Positions 17,385 through 26,042 of a stretch of DNA of 36,648 nucleotides are shown one piece after another. The notes beneath the pieces were generated by a model. That model was not told the origin of the DNA. It ran no database searches and saw nothing but the letters and a program-made list of their open reading frames with translations. Origin of the DNA: an uncultured Ruminococcus sp. (GTDB taxonomy: Bacteria > Bacillota_A > Clostridia > Oscillospirales > Acutalibacteraceae); contig CADBXH010000002.1 in assembly GCA_902798605.1 (NCBI GenBank), positions 1 to 36,648 on the forward strand, read 5' to 3'. Within the stretch, counting starts at the first letter, position 1. The number at the start of each line of letters is the position of its first letter. Position numbers and translations under genes: made by a program.

Positions 17385-18290
17385 TCATCCTTTATAGTTT
17401 TTCTCCGGCAAAACAAATTTTCCACCCAATGTATAATCAAACGAGTCGGGATTAAAATACATAAAGCCGCTCCACGGAAAGAAAGTGATCTCTCCAAAAT
17501 ATATCTTGCCGCCGATCGAATACAGATCGACCCTTGCAGCGGGAAAATCCTCTGACAAAATCCTTGCTGTTTCCAGCATTTCGTCAAGGTTTTCAGGTTT
17601 AGGGTAGTTCACGTCACAGGTGGACTTTCCTATGTCAACACGCATATTATTCCAAGAGGTATCGTAAATACTCCGGTTATGATTAGTATATCGCTCGGAG
17701 ACCATAATAATATACTCCGGCTTTCCGTTGAAGCATAAAATCTTATAATCGCTCACCGAACCGTCGGGCTGTGACAGGTCATCAAGAAACCTATCCGCGA
17801 CTATCACCGGCTTACATTCGCTGTACACCCATTCGCAGCCGGCGTTTGAACGACTTTGCACAAGGTATTCACGAAACTTCTTTTTTGTATATTCAAGTGA
17901 GTATTTGTCTTTTTTATCAAACAACAAATTTGTACTGCTGCAATTTGACAGCTTAAGAACAAAGCGTTCCGGCAGATCGTCAAAGCTTATTTCATCTATT
18001 GAATCGAACACGCAGTACTGCTCGTTCAAAATACTGCCCAGTCCCTTTTGCTTAACATAATCCCTGACCGTGTTTTTATCACAGGCGGTCACCATTTTGG
18101 GATCGCGGTAATAAAGCTTATACCACTGCAGCTTCTCGGTATAACGCTTAGGGGATTCAAGATCGAGCTTGCGGTGAAGCTTCAGACGATACTCAAGCTT
18201 TATGAGAAATTTGTCGGGAAAAACATTGATTGCCGAAAGTATATGAAAACGCAGGTTTTTGTTTCTGAAAATCTTTTTATAAAAATCCAA
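17385..18290 (-). CDS. TupA-like ATP-grasp protein (copy 1)
   Basis: The 301-residue protein matches the TupA-like ATP-grasp family, named for TupA of teichuronopeptide synthesis and often annotated as a glycosyltransferase in capsule loci. Marks are FPDKFLIKLEYRLKLHRKL, ESPKRYTEKLQWYKLYYRD, the ATP-binding strand RFVLKLSNCSSTN and the metal-binding end PAARVDLYSIGGKIYFGEIT followed by FFPWSG. ATP-grasp enzymes couple ATP use to forming a bond with a carboxylate, so an amino-acyl or amide substituent on the polymer is plausible, but no substrate is established. It starts with TTG at 18290 (SD AAGGAG, about 6 nt) and lies 33 bp after its paralogue. Confidence 0.85.
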   Translation of the reverse strand: MDFYKKIFRNKNLRFHILSAINVFPDKFLIKLEYRLKLHRKLDLESPKRYTEKLQWYKLYYRDPKMVTACDKNTVRDYVKQKGLGSILNEQYCVFDSIDEISFDDLPERFVLKLSNCSSTNLLFDKKDKYSLEYTKKKFREYLVQSRSNAGCEWVYSECKPVIVADRFLDDLSQPDGSVSDYKILCFNGKPEYIIMVSERYTNHNRSIYDTSWNNMRVDIGKSTCDVNYPKPENLDEMLETARILSEDFPAARVDLYSIGGKIYFGEITFFPWSGFMYFNPDSFDYTLGGKFVLPEKNYKG

Positions 18291-18323
18291 GATTTATCTC
18301 CTTCATTGATTGACCTATCATTA

Positions 18324-19244
18324 TTAGGAGTCTTCCGGTGCTTTGCTTTGCCGGTTTTCGGGCAATACAAAACGTTTTCCTAATTCAAAATCAAATTCGT
18401 CCGGATCAAACACAACGTATCCGCTCCACGGGAAGAAAGTGATCTCTCCGAAATAGATTTTCCCCTCTACTATGTATAAATCAATTCTTGCTGCCGGGAA
18501 CCCCTCGGAAAGCTTTGCGGCTATTTCGAGCATTTGCGGTAATTGCTCCGGCTTGGGATGCTCTGTTTCTATAGCCTTGCAATCACTGACGATATGCAAA
18601 TCCTTCCAGCTTGTATCGTATATATTGCGACGGTGATCGGAAAACCTTCCCCTGTCGACAATAACGTATTCCGGCCTTCCGTCAAAACAAAGGAATTTAT
18701 AATCGGGTATCGATTCATCCGGATACAAAGGATCTTTCATATATTTTTCGGCTATGATAACGGGCGTACATTCATTATATACCCATTCACATCCGGCGTT
18801 TGAACGGCTCTGAACCAAAAAACGCTTAAATTGTTTTTTGGTTTCCTCGATTGTGTAGCTGTTTTTGTTTTCAAAAAACAGATTGGTATTGCTGCCGTTT
18901 GACAGCTTCAAAACAAATCTGTCAGGTAAACCGTCAAAGCTGATCTCATCGGCAGATTCAAACACGGCATACTGCTCATTCAGTATATTCTCAAGGCCCT
19001 TTTCGGCAACATAGTCCCTCACGCGGTACTTATCAACGCACTGAACCATTTTAGGATCGCGATAATACAACTTATAGTACTGCAATTTTTCGGTATATCT
19101 TTCAGGCGACTCCAAATTGAGCTTTCTTCCGGTTTTGATCCTGTACTCGGATTCAACCAAAAACTTATCGGGAAATACGTTCAGAACAGATAGGATTATG
19201 AAGCGTAGATGTTTATTCCTGAATATCTTTTTGTAATAGTCCAT
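18324..19244 (-). CDS. TupA-like ATP-grasp protein (copy 2, paralogue)
   Basis: This 306-residue paralogue of the next gene aligns over its whole length. It has the same start (DYYKKIFRNKHLRF), ESPERYTEKLQYYKLYYRD, RFVLKLSNGSNTN, LVQSRSNAGCEWVYNE and GKIYFGEITFFPWSG. Catalytic regions are conserved in both, so both are probably active. Differences concentrate at about 175-240 and at the C-terminus, suggesting different substrates after a tandem duplication. The ATG at 19244 follows the upstream GT4 gene by 6 bp. An acyl- or amide-ligase role on a lipid-linked sugar is inferred from the fold family. Confidence 0.85.
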   Translation of the reverse strand: MDYYKKIFRNKHLRFIILSVLNVFPDKFLVESEYRIKTGRKLNLESPERYTEKLQYYKLYYRDPKMVQCVDKYRVRDYVAEKGLENILNEQYAVFESADEISFDGLPDRFVLKLSNGSNTNLFFENKNSYTIEETKKQFKRFLVQSRSNAGCEWVYNECTPVIIAEKYMKDPLYPDESIPDYKFLCFDGRPEYVIVDRGRFSDHRRNIYDTSWKDLHIVSDCKAIETEHPKPEQLPQMLEIAAKLSEGFPAARIDLYIVEGKIYFGEITFFPWSGYVVFDPDEFDFELGKRFVLPENRQSKAPEDS

Positions 19245-19250
19245 AGTATG

Positions 19251-20357
19251 TTAGTATTTCATTATCTTTTTCATTTGTTGATTCACAAGTGTCACGTCAT
19301 ATTTTTCGCGGCAGATTTTGCAGGCATTCTCACCCATCCGCTCCATCAACTCACGATTTTCTATCAACGTGATCATTTTTCCAGCAAGCGAGCCGGAATC
19401 CTTAACAGGAACCAAGAAGCCGTTTACTCCGTCAATGACCGCCTCACGGCAGCCTGTCCAGTCGGTTGTGATGACCGCTCTGCCGCAGGACATAGCTTCA
19501 AGGATAGTCCTCGGCAAACCCTCGCGGTAATAAGACGGCAAAACATAAACATTACATTTTGAGTATATTCCCGAGGTATCATCTACTTCATCGAGCAGCT
19601 GTACCACGCCGCTGTTAACGTAAGGCATAACATCGTTCTCGGTCATTGAGCCCAATGAGTCCTCAAATTTGCCCAGCAAATAAAATTCTGCCTTCGGATA
19701 TTTTTCTTTGACTACACGCGCCGCCTCAAGATATTCGGCGACACCTTTTTCCCTGATCAATCTGCCGATCATCAAAAATGATGGTTTTTCCGGAAGCTCG
19801 GTTTTTACAAAGCGATCCATATTAACGCCCGAACCGTTCACAATGACCGCCTTTTCGGGATCAAAGCAGCCCATAGCGAGCAGTTCTTTTTTGTCATCGG
19901 GATTTTGAAAAATAACCTTATCACAGTATTTCAGTCCCCTTCTATACAGCGTCTTGGTTATAAACTTAAGCAAGCTTGACTTCAAGCCGTCGGATGAATA
20001 AACTCTTCCCAAGCCTGTGACCATGGCATATATTCTCTTTACGCCGAGCTTACCTGCAGCGGCGCTTCCGTAAACAACAGGTTTTATTGTATACGAAAAA
20101 ACCATATCGGGCTTAATGCGCTTTATTACTTCCTTTAGCTTTTTGCTGTAGCTTAAGTCGCTCTTTATACTCGTTTTATCTTTACTGAGGGGGACCTCTA
20201 TAAACTCGTTTATTCCAAGGCTCAGTATTTCATCAACATAATCATTATTGGGACCGGTCACGTAAACCGAATGCCCCGATGCAATCATATCTTTTATTAA
20301 ATCGCCTCTGAAATTATAAACCGTGCGGTTCTTAGGTGAAATAACAAGAATTATCAT
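19251..20357 (-). CDS. GT4-family glycosyltransferase (CapM/PglA-like)
   Basis: The 368-residue GT-B enzyme has the acceptor-side FRGDLIKDMIASGHSVYVTG (17-36), GSAAAGKLGVKRIYAMVTGLG (97-117), NGSGVNMDRF (174-183), GRLIREKGVAEYLEA (198-212) and the EX7E motif in YREGLPRTILEAMSCG (277-292). The pattern GSAAAGKLGV...VTGLG is typical of enzymes that add the second sugar to an undecaprenyl-diphosphate-linked HexNAc, such as CapM and PglA. That role fits the priming transferase upstream. It lies 35 bp after the asparagine-synthase-like gene. The donor sugar is unknown. Confidence 0.9.
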   Translation of the reverse strand: MIILVISPKNRTVYNFRGDLIKDMIASGHSVYVTGPNNDYVDEILSLGINEFIEVPLSKDKTSIKSDLSYSKKLKEVIKRIKPDMVFSYTIKPVVYGSAAAGKLGVKRIYAMVTGLGRVYSSDGLKSSLLKFITKTLYRRGLKYCDKVIFQNPDDKKELLAMGCFDPEKAVIVNGSGVNMDRFVKTELPEKPSFLMIGRLIREKGVAEYLEAARVVKEKYPKAEFYLLGKFEDSLGSMTENDVMPYVNSGVVQLLDEVDDTSGIYSKCNVYVLPSYYREGLPRTILEAMSCGRAVITTDWTGCREAVIDGVNGFLVPVKDSGSLAGKMITLIENRELMERMGENACKICREKYDVTLVNQQMKKIMKY

Positions 20358-20392
20358 TTGGTTTTACATTTCTTAAACTTTTTTTATCATGA

Positions 20393-21979
20393 TCAAAACG
20401 GCAAGTATGTATTTACGGTAAAAATAAAGCCGAGTGACTTTGCTCTGAATTTTGTTTCCTTCATATTCACAACGCGTATGTTCATATCATACAACTCTTT
20501 GTTGAGATACTTTTTCATATCCAGATGATGCTCATCCTTTATGCGCTTTTCCAAAGGAACCCTTAACAGGTGATCATAAAATATCCTGTTGTTGTAGGGA
20601 ACTGTCATTTCGTGGCTGTATTTCATATCGCTGATATTCATACTTCCCCAACTGCCCCAGCCAACCTCGTTATAGTGCATATCGGCGGGAGAATACATAT
20701 CGGGGATCTTACGGAACTCGTATTCCTCGATAAATTCATCAAACAGCCTGTCGATCCTATGCGCCAAAGCGCGGTTAACCGTAAAAATCTTATATAAATT
20801 TCTAAACAGCTTTGCCGACAGAGGCGGCATTTTTGTTTTTGAAAAATACTTATACCAATAAGCGCGAATAGTTTCTGAAGCCCATGACTTAACCTCAACT
20901 TCACAATCGCAGTTGCGTCTGAGATATATCCTTTTTCTGACTTCGTTTGAGTATCTTTCGCCTATATATCCGCTGTTGTGGCGGAGGATCTCCCGTATTT
21001 CTTCAAAATCCTCCAATTCGTCATTGTTATCCGGAATATTGTAAACCGTAAACGGGACGTTAAAGCTGCCTGCAATAATTTTAGCAGCTTCGGCGTCACG
21101 TATCTCTTTTTCAGCAGAAATAAAGCTGAAAGCCTTATATTTATCATACGAGCCCTTAACAGCGGCAAAAGTTGTGTTGCTGTCAATACCGCCCGAAAGC
21201 GAAAGAGCGGGATTATCCCATTTTTTTGCAATAAGGATCATATTATTTTTAACAATATCCGCTCCGGCTTTGATAACACTGCTATAATCGTCTTCTGCTT
21301 CGGCAAAGCCGGTATCCTTGAGCGGCCAAAAGCGAAAATGACTGATTTTGCCGTCCTTGAAGCAATATGAATGGTTTGAAACAACACGCTTCACACACTC
21401 AAAAGGCGTCATATCCGCGGGCAAATAAGAGCCCAAAATACGGCGGTACCATTTGTAATTCACGAGTTCTCGCGCAAAATCCGACATTTCAAGAGAACAA
21501 ACATCGCCTATCAGCTGTGGGTGCGAGGCAAGATAAAACTTATCTGCAACAACTCCGCAGCTTGCCGACTGCATTCCCGATGCATCGGTCAAAAATTCTA
21601 TTTTATCTTCATTAATAACGCCGTATACAAATACGCCGCTTAATTCATTGATTCTTTCGTAGTAGTCAGACCTGCCGTATGCCTTCGCAATATCCGCAAG
21701 TATATCGGATTCTTTGTGCTTCATCGTAAAGGGATTATAAGCGTGTCCCATAATAAAGAATACCGATCCGCCGGACTCATAAAAGCAGGTTGTTGTTTTG
21801 CTGTGAGTCAGAAACAAATAACTGCCGAACACCGAACTGTTCCAGTTTCCGTAAAAAGGAAACAGCTCCTCCTTTTCTTTAAGCGAAAGGTCATCCGAGA
21901 TCAAAAAACCTCTGATAAACAAGTCATCTTTTAAATAAGGCTTTTTTTCAAGCATTTCCTTAAATTCCTGTTCCGTCAC
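20393..21979 (-). CDS. Asparagine-synthase-like protein lacking the glutaminase Cys
   Basis: The 528-residue protein has an N-terminal Ntn-hydrolase-like domain (about 20-160) and a PP-loop synthetase domain with SLSGGIDSNTTF (260-271). Canonical AsnB cuts its Met to expose Cys2 for glutamine hydrolysis. Here the chain begins MTEQEF and no Cys is near the start, so glutamine cannot be used in the usual way. In surface-polysaccharide loci such proteins are suspected to amidate uronic acids or amino acid substituents; free ammonia or another acceptor amine could serve. The start is GTG at 21979, 21 bp after the dehydrogenase gene. Family is confident; the reaction is unknown. Confidence 0.85.
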   Translation of the reverse strand: MTEQEFKEMLEKKPYLKDDLFIRGFLISDDLSLKEKEELFPFYGNWNSSVFGSYLFLTHSKTTTCFYESGGSVFFIMGHAYNPFTMKHKESDILADIAKAYGRSDYYERINELSGVFVYGVINEDKIEFLTDASGMQSASCGVVADKFYLASHPQLIGDVCSLEMSDFARELVNYKWYRRILGSYLPADMTPFECVKRVVSNHSYCFKDGKISHFRFWPLKDTGFAEAEDDYSSVIKAGADIVKNNMILIAKKWDNPALSLSGGIDSNTTFAAVKGSYDKYKAFSFISAEKEIRDAEAAKIIAGSFNVPFTVYNIPDNNDELEDFEEIREILRHNSGYIGERYSNEVRKRIYLRRNCDCEVEVKSWASETIRAYWYKYFSKTKMPPLSAKLFRNLYKIFTVNRALAHRIDRLFDEFIEEYEFRKIPDMYSPADMHYNEVGWGSWGSMNISDMKYSHEMTVPYNNRIFYDHLLRVPLEKRIKDEHHLDMKKYLNKELYDMNIRVVNMKETKFRAKSLGFIFTVNTYLPF

Positions 21980-22000
21980 TAAAATCTACCCCTAAATAAA

Positions 22001-22897
22001 TTATTTATCAATTAAACCCTGTATTATCAAATCTGACAAACGCCTGTCATTTCGATCTCCGACAAAGCTGTTGTGCGGAGTAATGATAACGTTTTCCATA
22101 CTCCATAGCGGACTGTCCTCTGCAAGAGGCTCGTCCTCAAAAACATCGAGCGCCGCTGATATCTTATGCTTTGAAAGCGCATCGGTCAGCGCGTCTGTAT
22201 CTATGATTTTTCCGCGCGATATATTAACAAGCACACAATCCTGCTTAAGGCAGCTCAAAAACGCTTCGTCAACAAGGCTCTCGGTCTTTTCGCTGAGCGG
22301 AAGGGTCAATACGATAACATCCGCTTTTGAAATCGCTTCTTTTATATCCGCAAAACCGTAAATAGTGCTGAAATACGGACTGTCAAACGGTTTTATATCC
22401 ACACCGGTCAAGGTGCAGCCAAATGCCGAAAAACGCTTTGCGCATTCCGTTCCAACACTGCCGCAGCCGATAACGCAGACCGTACTGCCGCAAAGCTCGC
22501 GCAGATCTCTCTTTTTTTTCCAAATATGCTCAGCCTGATTTTCAAAAAAGAAACGGCTGCTTCTGAATATATTCAATATCGCCGACACAGCGTGCTCAGC
22601 CATAGGAACGCTGTATACGCCGCGCGCGTTATAAAGTTCAATATTATTTTCCGTGATATAGTCAACAGGCACTCTGTCCATGCCCGCGCTTGTCAGCTGT
22701 ATATATTTCAAATTTACAAATTCACTGATATCGTGATGCAGGAACAATCCGTTACAGATCACACCCTCTGCCCACGAATACGAACACGGAAGCTTATCGG
22801 ACTCCTGCTGCATAAAAGCCACAGAATGTCCTTGCTTTTCTATCAAAGGTATATATTTTCCGGCTTCTTTCCAGGCACCTGTAATCAACAAACGCAT
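22001..22897 (-). CDS. D-isomer-specific 2-hydroxyacid dehydrogenase
   Basis: The 298-residue NAD-dependent oxidoreductase interconverts a 2-keto acid and a D-2-hydroxy acid. The nucleotide-binding motif is VIGCGSVGTECAKRF (GxGxxG). Catalytic residues are Arg in VNISRGKIID, Glu in DVFEDEPLA and His in ITPHNSF. The start is placed at ATG 22897 (MRLLITGAW) because an upstream open extension has no family similarity and overlaps the aldolase gene; the aldolase TGA ends 1 bp before this ATG and GGGGAATATG provides the ribosome site. Adjacency to a predicted aldolase suggests they act in sequence, making or consuming a keto or hydroxy acid used as a polysaccharide substituent. Confidence 0.9.
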   Translation of the reverse strand: MRLLITGAWKEAGKYIPLIEKQGHSVAFMQQESDKLPCSYSWAEGVICNGLFLHHDISEFVNLKYIQLTSAGMDRVPVDYITENNIELYNARGVYSVPMAEHAVSAILNIFRSSRFFFENQAEHIWKKKRDLRELCGSTVCVIGCGSVGTECAKRFSAFGCTLTGVDIKPFDSPYFSTIYGFADIKEAISKADVIVLTLPLSEKTESLVDEAFLSCLKQDCVLVNISRGKIIDTDALTDALSKHKISAALDVFEDEPLAEDSPLWSMENVIITPHNSFVGDRNDRRLSDLIIQGLIDK

Positions 22898-22898
22898 A

Positions 22899-23714
22899 TC
22901 ACATATTCCCCGCGATTTGTCTGATGATCTTTGCGGTTTCGATTTTATTGCTCTCCCATTTTTCGGGGTGGATCTCACAAAAGCTTTCGTACTCGCGTAT
23001 CGCCCTGACACCGTTTGTAAAAACAGCCTTTATAGCGTCAATATCGGTCATTTTTACGGTATTGCAAAAGCTGCGCGACAGAATCGCCATTTTTGATCCG
23101 AGGCGGTAATGCTCCATAATAACATGCTCGGACGGTAAAAGTCCGCGTCCCAGCGACGCGATCCCGCCAAAGCCGTAAGGGATACCCTTTTCTTTAATTT
23201 TTGAACCCAGGTTATCTACCGTGCCATCGGCAAGAACCTCAAAAAGGAACTTTTTGCCGTATCCTATGCTTAAATCGTTGATGCCGATATGTATTTCATC
23301 AATCCCGTCAAGCGAGAGTATATCATCGATCTGTTCAGCAGCCTCGGGTGTTTCGAGCAACAGACACACCTTTGCGCGTCCGTCTACATATGAGATAAAC
23401 TGTTCCGCCTCGTTGACCGTTTTAAAATACGGAAGCATAATAACGTCCGCCCCGGCGTCAACAACATCATTGATCTCTTTTTCGGAGCCCTCGAGGATAG
23501 GATTGCAACGAACCAAAAGCTCAGAGGTCGAAACAACTCTTCTGATTTTCTTGATATCTTCGATAGTATGCGAACACATTACCGTATCCATCCCGCACTG
23601 GCGCTGAGACTTGCCTATGTGTTCCATATCGATAAAAACCCTGTCAACACCGGATTTTTGCGCAATAATGGCAACTGAAGGATTATTGGTAATGTACATC
23701 AAACAAATACTCAT
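22899..23714 (-). CDS. HpcH/HpaI-family aldolase (class II pyruvate aldolase fold)
   Basis: The 271-residue TIM-barrel protein has family marks VDRVFIDMEH, LLVRCNPI (catalytic-type Arg), VIMLPYFKTVNEAEQFI, LLETPEAAEQI (metal-ligand Glu) and IHIGINDLSIGYG (metal-ligand Asp). Such enzymes make or split 4-hydroxy-2-keto acids with pyruvate and an aldehyde. The ATG at 23714 is preferred over TTG at 23720 because AGGTG lies 7 nt before it; the sugar-transferase stop is 2 nt upstream. In this locus it may build a keto acid passed to the neighbouring dehydrogenase. It is unusual in capsule loci, which makes this pair informative. The substrate is not predictable from sequence. Confidence 0.88.
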   Translation of the reverse strand: MSICLMYITNNPSVAIIAQKSGVDRVFIDMEHIGKSQRQCGMDTVMCSHTIEDIKKIRRVVSTSELLVRCNPILEGSEKEINDVVDAGADVIMLPYFKTVNEAEQFISYVDGRAKVCLLLETPEAAEQIDDILSLDGIDEIHIGINDLSIGYGKKFLFEVLADGTVDNLGSKIKEKGIPYGFGGIASLGRGLLPSEHVIMEHYRLGSKMAILSRSFCNTVKMTDIDAIKAVFTNGVRAIREYESFCEIHPEKWESNKIETAKIIRQIAGNM

Positions 23715-23716
23715 TA

Positions 23717-24358
23717 TCAAACACCTGCTTCGGATTCGGTCATAGTCTGCGCATCCCCTGCTACCGTTTCGCCTGTATTGTGGTTATCGGCGCTTGTAAA
23801 AACCTTTCCGATTGTCAAGAATAAGATTTTTAAGTCAAGACAAAACGACATATTGTCAACATACCAAATGTTCAGTCTGATACGCTCGTTCCACTCAACA
23901 TGTTTTCTCCCGTGGATCTGCGCCCACCCGGTCAGACCGGGACGGACCTCGAACATCCTTTTTTGCTCATCCGTGTACTCTTCCCACTTCCACGGGTGGT
24001 ATGTAAGCGGAGGTCTGGGCCCGATAAAGCTCATATCTCCCTTGATTATATTAATGAGCTGCGGAAGCTCGTCAATACTGGTCGCGCGCAGGATCCTGCC
24101 GAGCTTTGTAACACGGGCATCGCCTTTTTCGCTGTAAACGCCGCTGCCTGTATGCTCGGAGTTTTGCTTCATACTGCGGAACTTGTACATTGTAAAGACT
24201 CTGCCGTTTTTGCCGAGTCTCTGCTGTTTAAATACAGCGGGGCCGGGAGATTCGATCTTTATCAAAAGGATTATAATGAGCATAAACAGAGAGCATATAA
24301 TCAAAATAATTGCCGCCATAAATATATCCAAAAGACGCTTTACAGCCTTTTTATACAT
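23717..24358 (-). CDS. Priming sugar transferase (polyprenyl-phosphate phosphosugar transferase)
   Basis: The 213-residue monotopic membrane enzyme moves a sugar-1-phosphate to undecaprenyl phosphate, starting the repeat unit. It has an N-terminal membrane helix (LLDIFMAAIILIICSLFM), then PGPAVFKQQRLGKNG, FTMYKFRSMK, the catalytic pair region ATSIDELPQLINIIKGDMSF with GPRPPL, and the C-terminal VRPGLTGWAQIHGR. The ATG at 24358 is chosen because GGGAGGGAGAG precedes it directly; an in-frame extension to 24400 lacks a ribosome site and similarity. It lies 50 bp after the tyrosine-kinase gene, the usual order in Gram-positive capsule operons. Confidence 0.93.
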   Translation of the reverse strand: MYKKAVKRLLDIFMAAIILIICSLFMLIIILLIKIESPGPAVFKQQRLGKNGRVFTMYKFRSMKQNSEHTGSGVYSEKGDARVTKLGRILRATSIDELPQLINIIKGDMSFIGPRPPLTYHPWKWEEYTDEQKRMFEVRPGLTGWAQIHGRKHVEWNERIRLNIWYVDNMSFCLDLKILFLTIGKVFTSADNHNTGETVAGDAQTMTESEAGV

Positions 24359-24408
24359 ACTCTCCCTCCCCTTTGAATAATAAACCCCGTCAGTCCGCAA
24401 ATACGGTG

Positions 24409-25146
24409 TTAATCGTTTTTCTTATAGTAATAGTAATTATAGTAATACTTACTGTACTTTCCTCTTTTGTAATACTTCTTATGCTCTTCCTTGCCGTTGT
24501 AAACAAAACCGAGAATCTTTGCGTCCGCAAACTGCATCTGACGCAAGGTCTCGTTGATTTTTGAGAACTCAGAATCATTATGACGCAAAACAACAAGATA
24601 TCCGTCTACAATTTTTGACAGCAGCGCCGAGTCGCTGACGATAGTGGCCGGCGGGAAGTCAAGAATAATGTAATCATAATACTTTTTTAAGAGCATAATA
24701 AACTCGGTCATCTGATTTGAGCCGAGCAGCGCCGTAGGATCGGGCGGAATATCGCCTGCGGTCATAATATCTATGCCGTACTCGCTTGAGCGCCTGATAA
24801 GCGGCTGATCGCTCTCCTGATTGCCGGAGAGAAAGTTACTCAGTCCGGGCTTAGGATCGATTTGCAGCTTTGACGCGATCGTTGGAAGTCGAAGATCGCA
24901 GTCAATGATAATAGCCTTCTTGCCGATCTGTGAAAAAGAAATCGCAAGGTTGATCGCGACCGAGCTTTTTCCATCGCCGCGATCCGGAGATACAACGCCT
25001 ATACATTTACTGTCTTTGCCCGGCAAAGAAAACATAACGTTTGTTCTTAGTGTTTTGTACGCTTCCTTGACCGAAAATGCAGATTTATCGGAAAGGAGCA
25101 TTTTTTTAGGATTAAATAAAACTGTTTTGCTTTTATTCTTCTTCAT
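24409..25146 (-). CDS. CpsD/CapB-type bacterial tyrosine kinase
   Basis: The 245-residue BY-kinase has Walker A (SPDRGDGKSS, 53-62), Walker A' (AIIIDCDLRLP), Walker B (YIILDFPPA) and a C-terminal cluster of ten tyrosines interleaved with Lys, including SKYYYNYYYYKKND. It autophosphorylates on this tail to tune chain length and export through the Wzz-like partner. Its start overlaps the Wzz gene by 14 bp, ensuring coupled synthesis. The cognate CpsB/YwqE-type phosphatase usually found alongside is not in this window. Length is normal for the family. Confidence 0.94.
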   Translation of the reverse strand: MKKNKSKTVLFNPKKMLLSDKSAFSVKEAYKTLRTNVMFSLPGKDSKCIGVVSPDRGDGKSSVAINLAISFSQIGKKAIIIDCDLRLPTIASKLQIDPKPGLSNFLSGNQESDQPLIRRSSEYGIDIMTAGDIPPDPTALLGSNQMTEFIMLLKKYYDYIILDFPPATIVSDSALLSKIVDGYLVVLRHNDSEFSKINETLRQMQFADAKILGFVYNGKEEHKKYYKRGKYSKYYYNYYYYKKND

Positions 25147-25942
25147 TTTTCGGCTCGCTTTCAGCTATGTTCACCTGTTCGGTATTGTTTTCCTGCGCGT
25201 AGTAATAATAATCGGAATGTGAGTTGGACGCTTTTGAAATATCCGGGATAACGCCCAAAATCGGAATAGTAAACCTCGATTCGATATCACTCTCACCCTT
25301 GACAGTATCATCCATAAAGTACCTGATGATAACAATAATCATTACGATCACTGCACCGATCAAAAATCCTATAAGCGCAAACCTCATATAATTTGGCTTG
25401 AATATCTTATCGCTGTACTCGGGATAATCGATAATCTTCATCGAACTGCCCTCAACGATTTGCGCCATATACTGAGGCGCGATTTTAGCGATCGCCTGAG
25501 CGTATTCATAGGCAAACTCAGGATCGGTATCCTCAACATAAACCGATATAATCTCGGTTTCGTCCTTGACCTCTGTCGTTACCTTTTTCAGCAAAGTGCT
25601 GTACGAGAGGTCAACTCCTATCGACTCCGCCGCCGCGGTCAAAATAGTATTAGAAGTCAAAATCTTTTGATAAGTCAATACCAACTGTTTAGAGGCTGTA
25701 ACATCAGAGCTTGTCAGAAAATCATTATCTTTCTGGTTGCCCTGTTTGTTATTTACATAAGCCGTAAAACCGCTGCGGTAAGACGGCTTGATCATTATTT
25801 TAGTAGCAATAAAAACAGAACCTCCGACGATCAAACCGACCAAAACTATCAGCCACAGCTTTTTTAACAGCTCCTTGAGCAAGGGAATAAGATTAATTTC
25901 AAACTCATGAGCATCCTTTTTTTTGTTGTCATTTTTACCCAT
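25133..25942 (-). CDS. Wzz/CpsC-type polysaccharide co-polymerase
   Basis: The 269-residue protein has two membrane helices, LWLIVLVGLIVGGSVFIATKI near the N-terminus and FALIGFLIGAVIVMIIVIIRYF near residue 195. They flank an extracytoplasmic domain containing YVNNKQGN and DFLTSSDVTASKQLVLTYQ, typical of Wzz family members. It sets chain length and activates the tyrosine kinase. The cytoplasmic tail is longer than the usual CpsC stub and carries its own DYYYYAQ cluster. It is the first gene of the operon, about 50 nt from the promoter at 26002-26029. Confidence 0.92.
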   Translation of the reverse strand: MGKNDNKKKDAHEFEINLIPLLKELLKKLWLIVLVGLIVGGSVFIATKIMIKPSYRSGFTAYVNNKQGNQKDNDFLTSSDVTASKQLVLTYQKILTSNTILTAAAESIGVDLSYSTLLKKVTTEVKDETEIISVYVEDTDPEFAYEYAQAIAKIAPQYMAQIVEGSSMKIIDYPEYSDKIFKPNYMRFALIGFLIGAVIVMIIVIIRYFMDDTVKGESDIESRFTIPILGVIPDISKASNSHSDYYYYAQENNTEQVNIAESEPKNEEE

Positions 25943-26001
25943 AAAATATGCCTCGATATAAAATTATAGTCATTTTAAAATTTTCATTAAATTCCCATAC
26001 T

Positions 26002-26029
26002 ATTATAGCATTTTTTCATAATATGTCAA
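26002..26029 (-). promoter_or_regulatory. Sigma-A promoter of the polysaccharide operon
   Basis: On the minus strand TTGACA (26029-26024), a 16-bp spacer and TATAAT (26007-26002) match both consensus boxes exactly. Transcription would start near 25995, leaving a leader of roughly 50 nt before the Wzz/CpsC start at 25942. A GAGG site lies about 9 nt before that start. Confidence 0.85.
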
Positions 26030-26042
26030 GGGTTTTTGGGTG

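Noticed and set aside
22898..23011. N-terminal extension of the hydroxyacid dehydrogenase
   Set aside because: The 38 extra residues are basic and unlike the family, and they overlap the aldolase gene; the ATG at 22897 has a ribosome site and the proper beginning.
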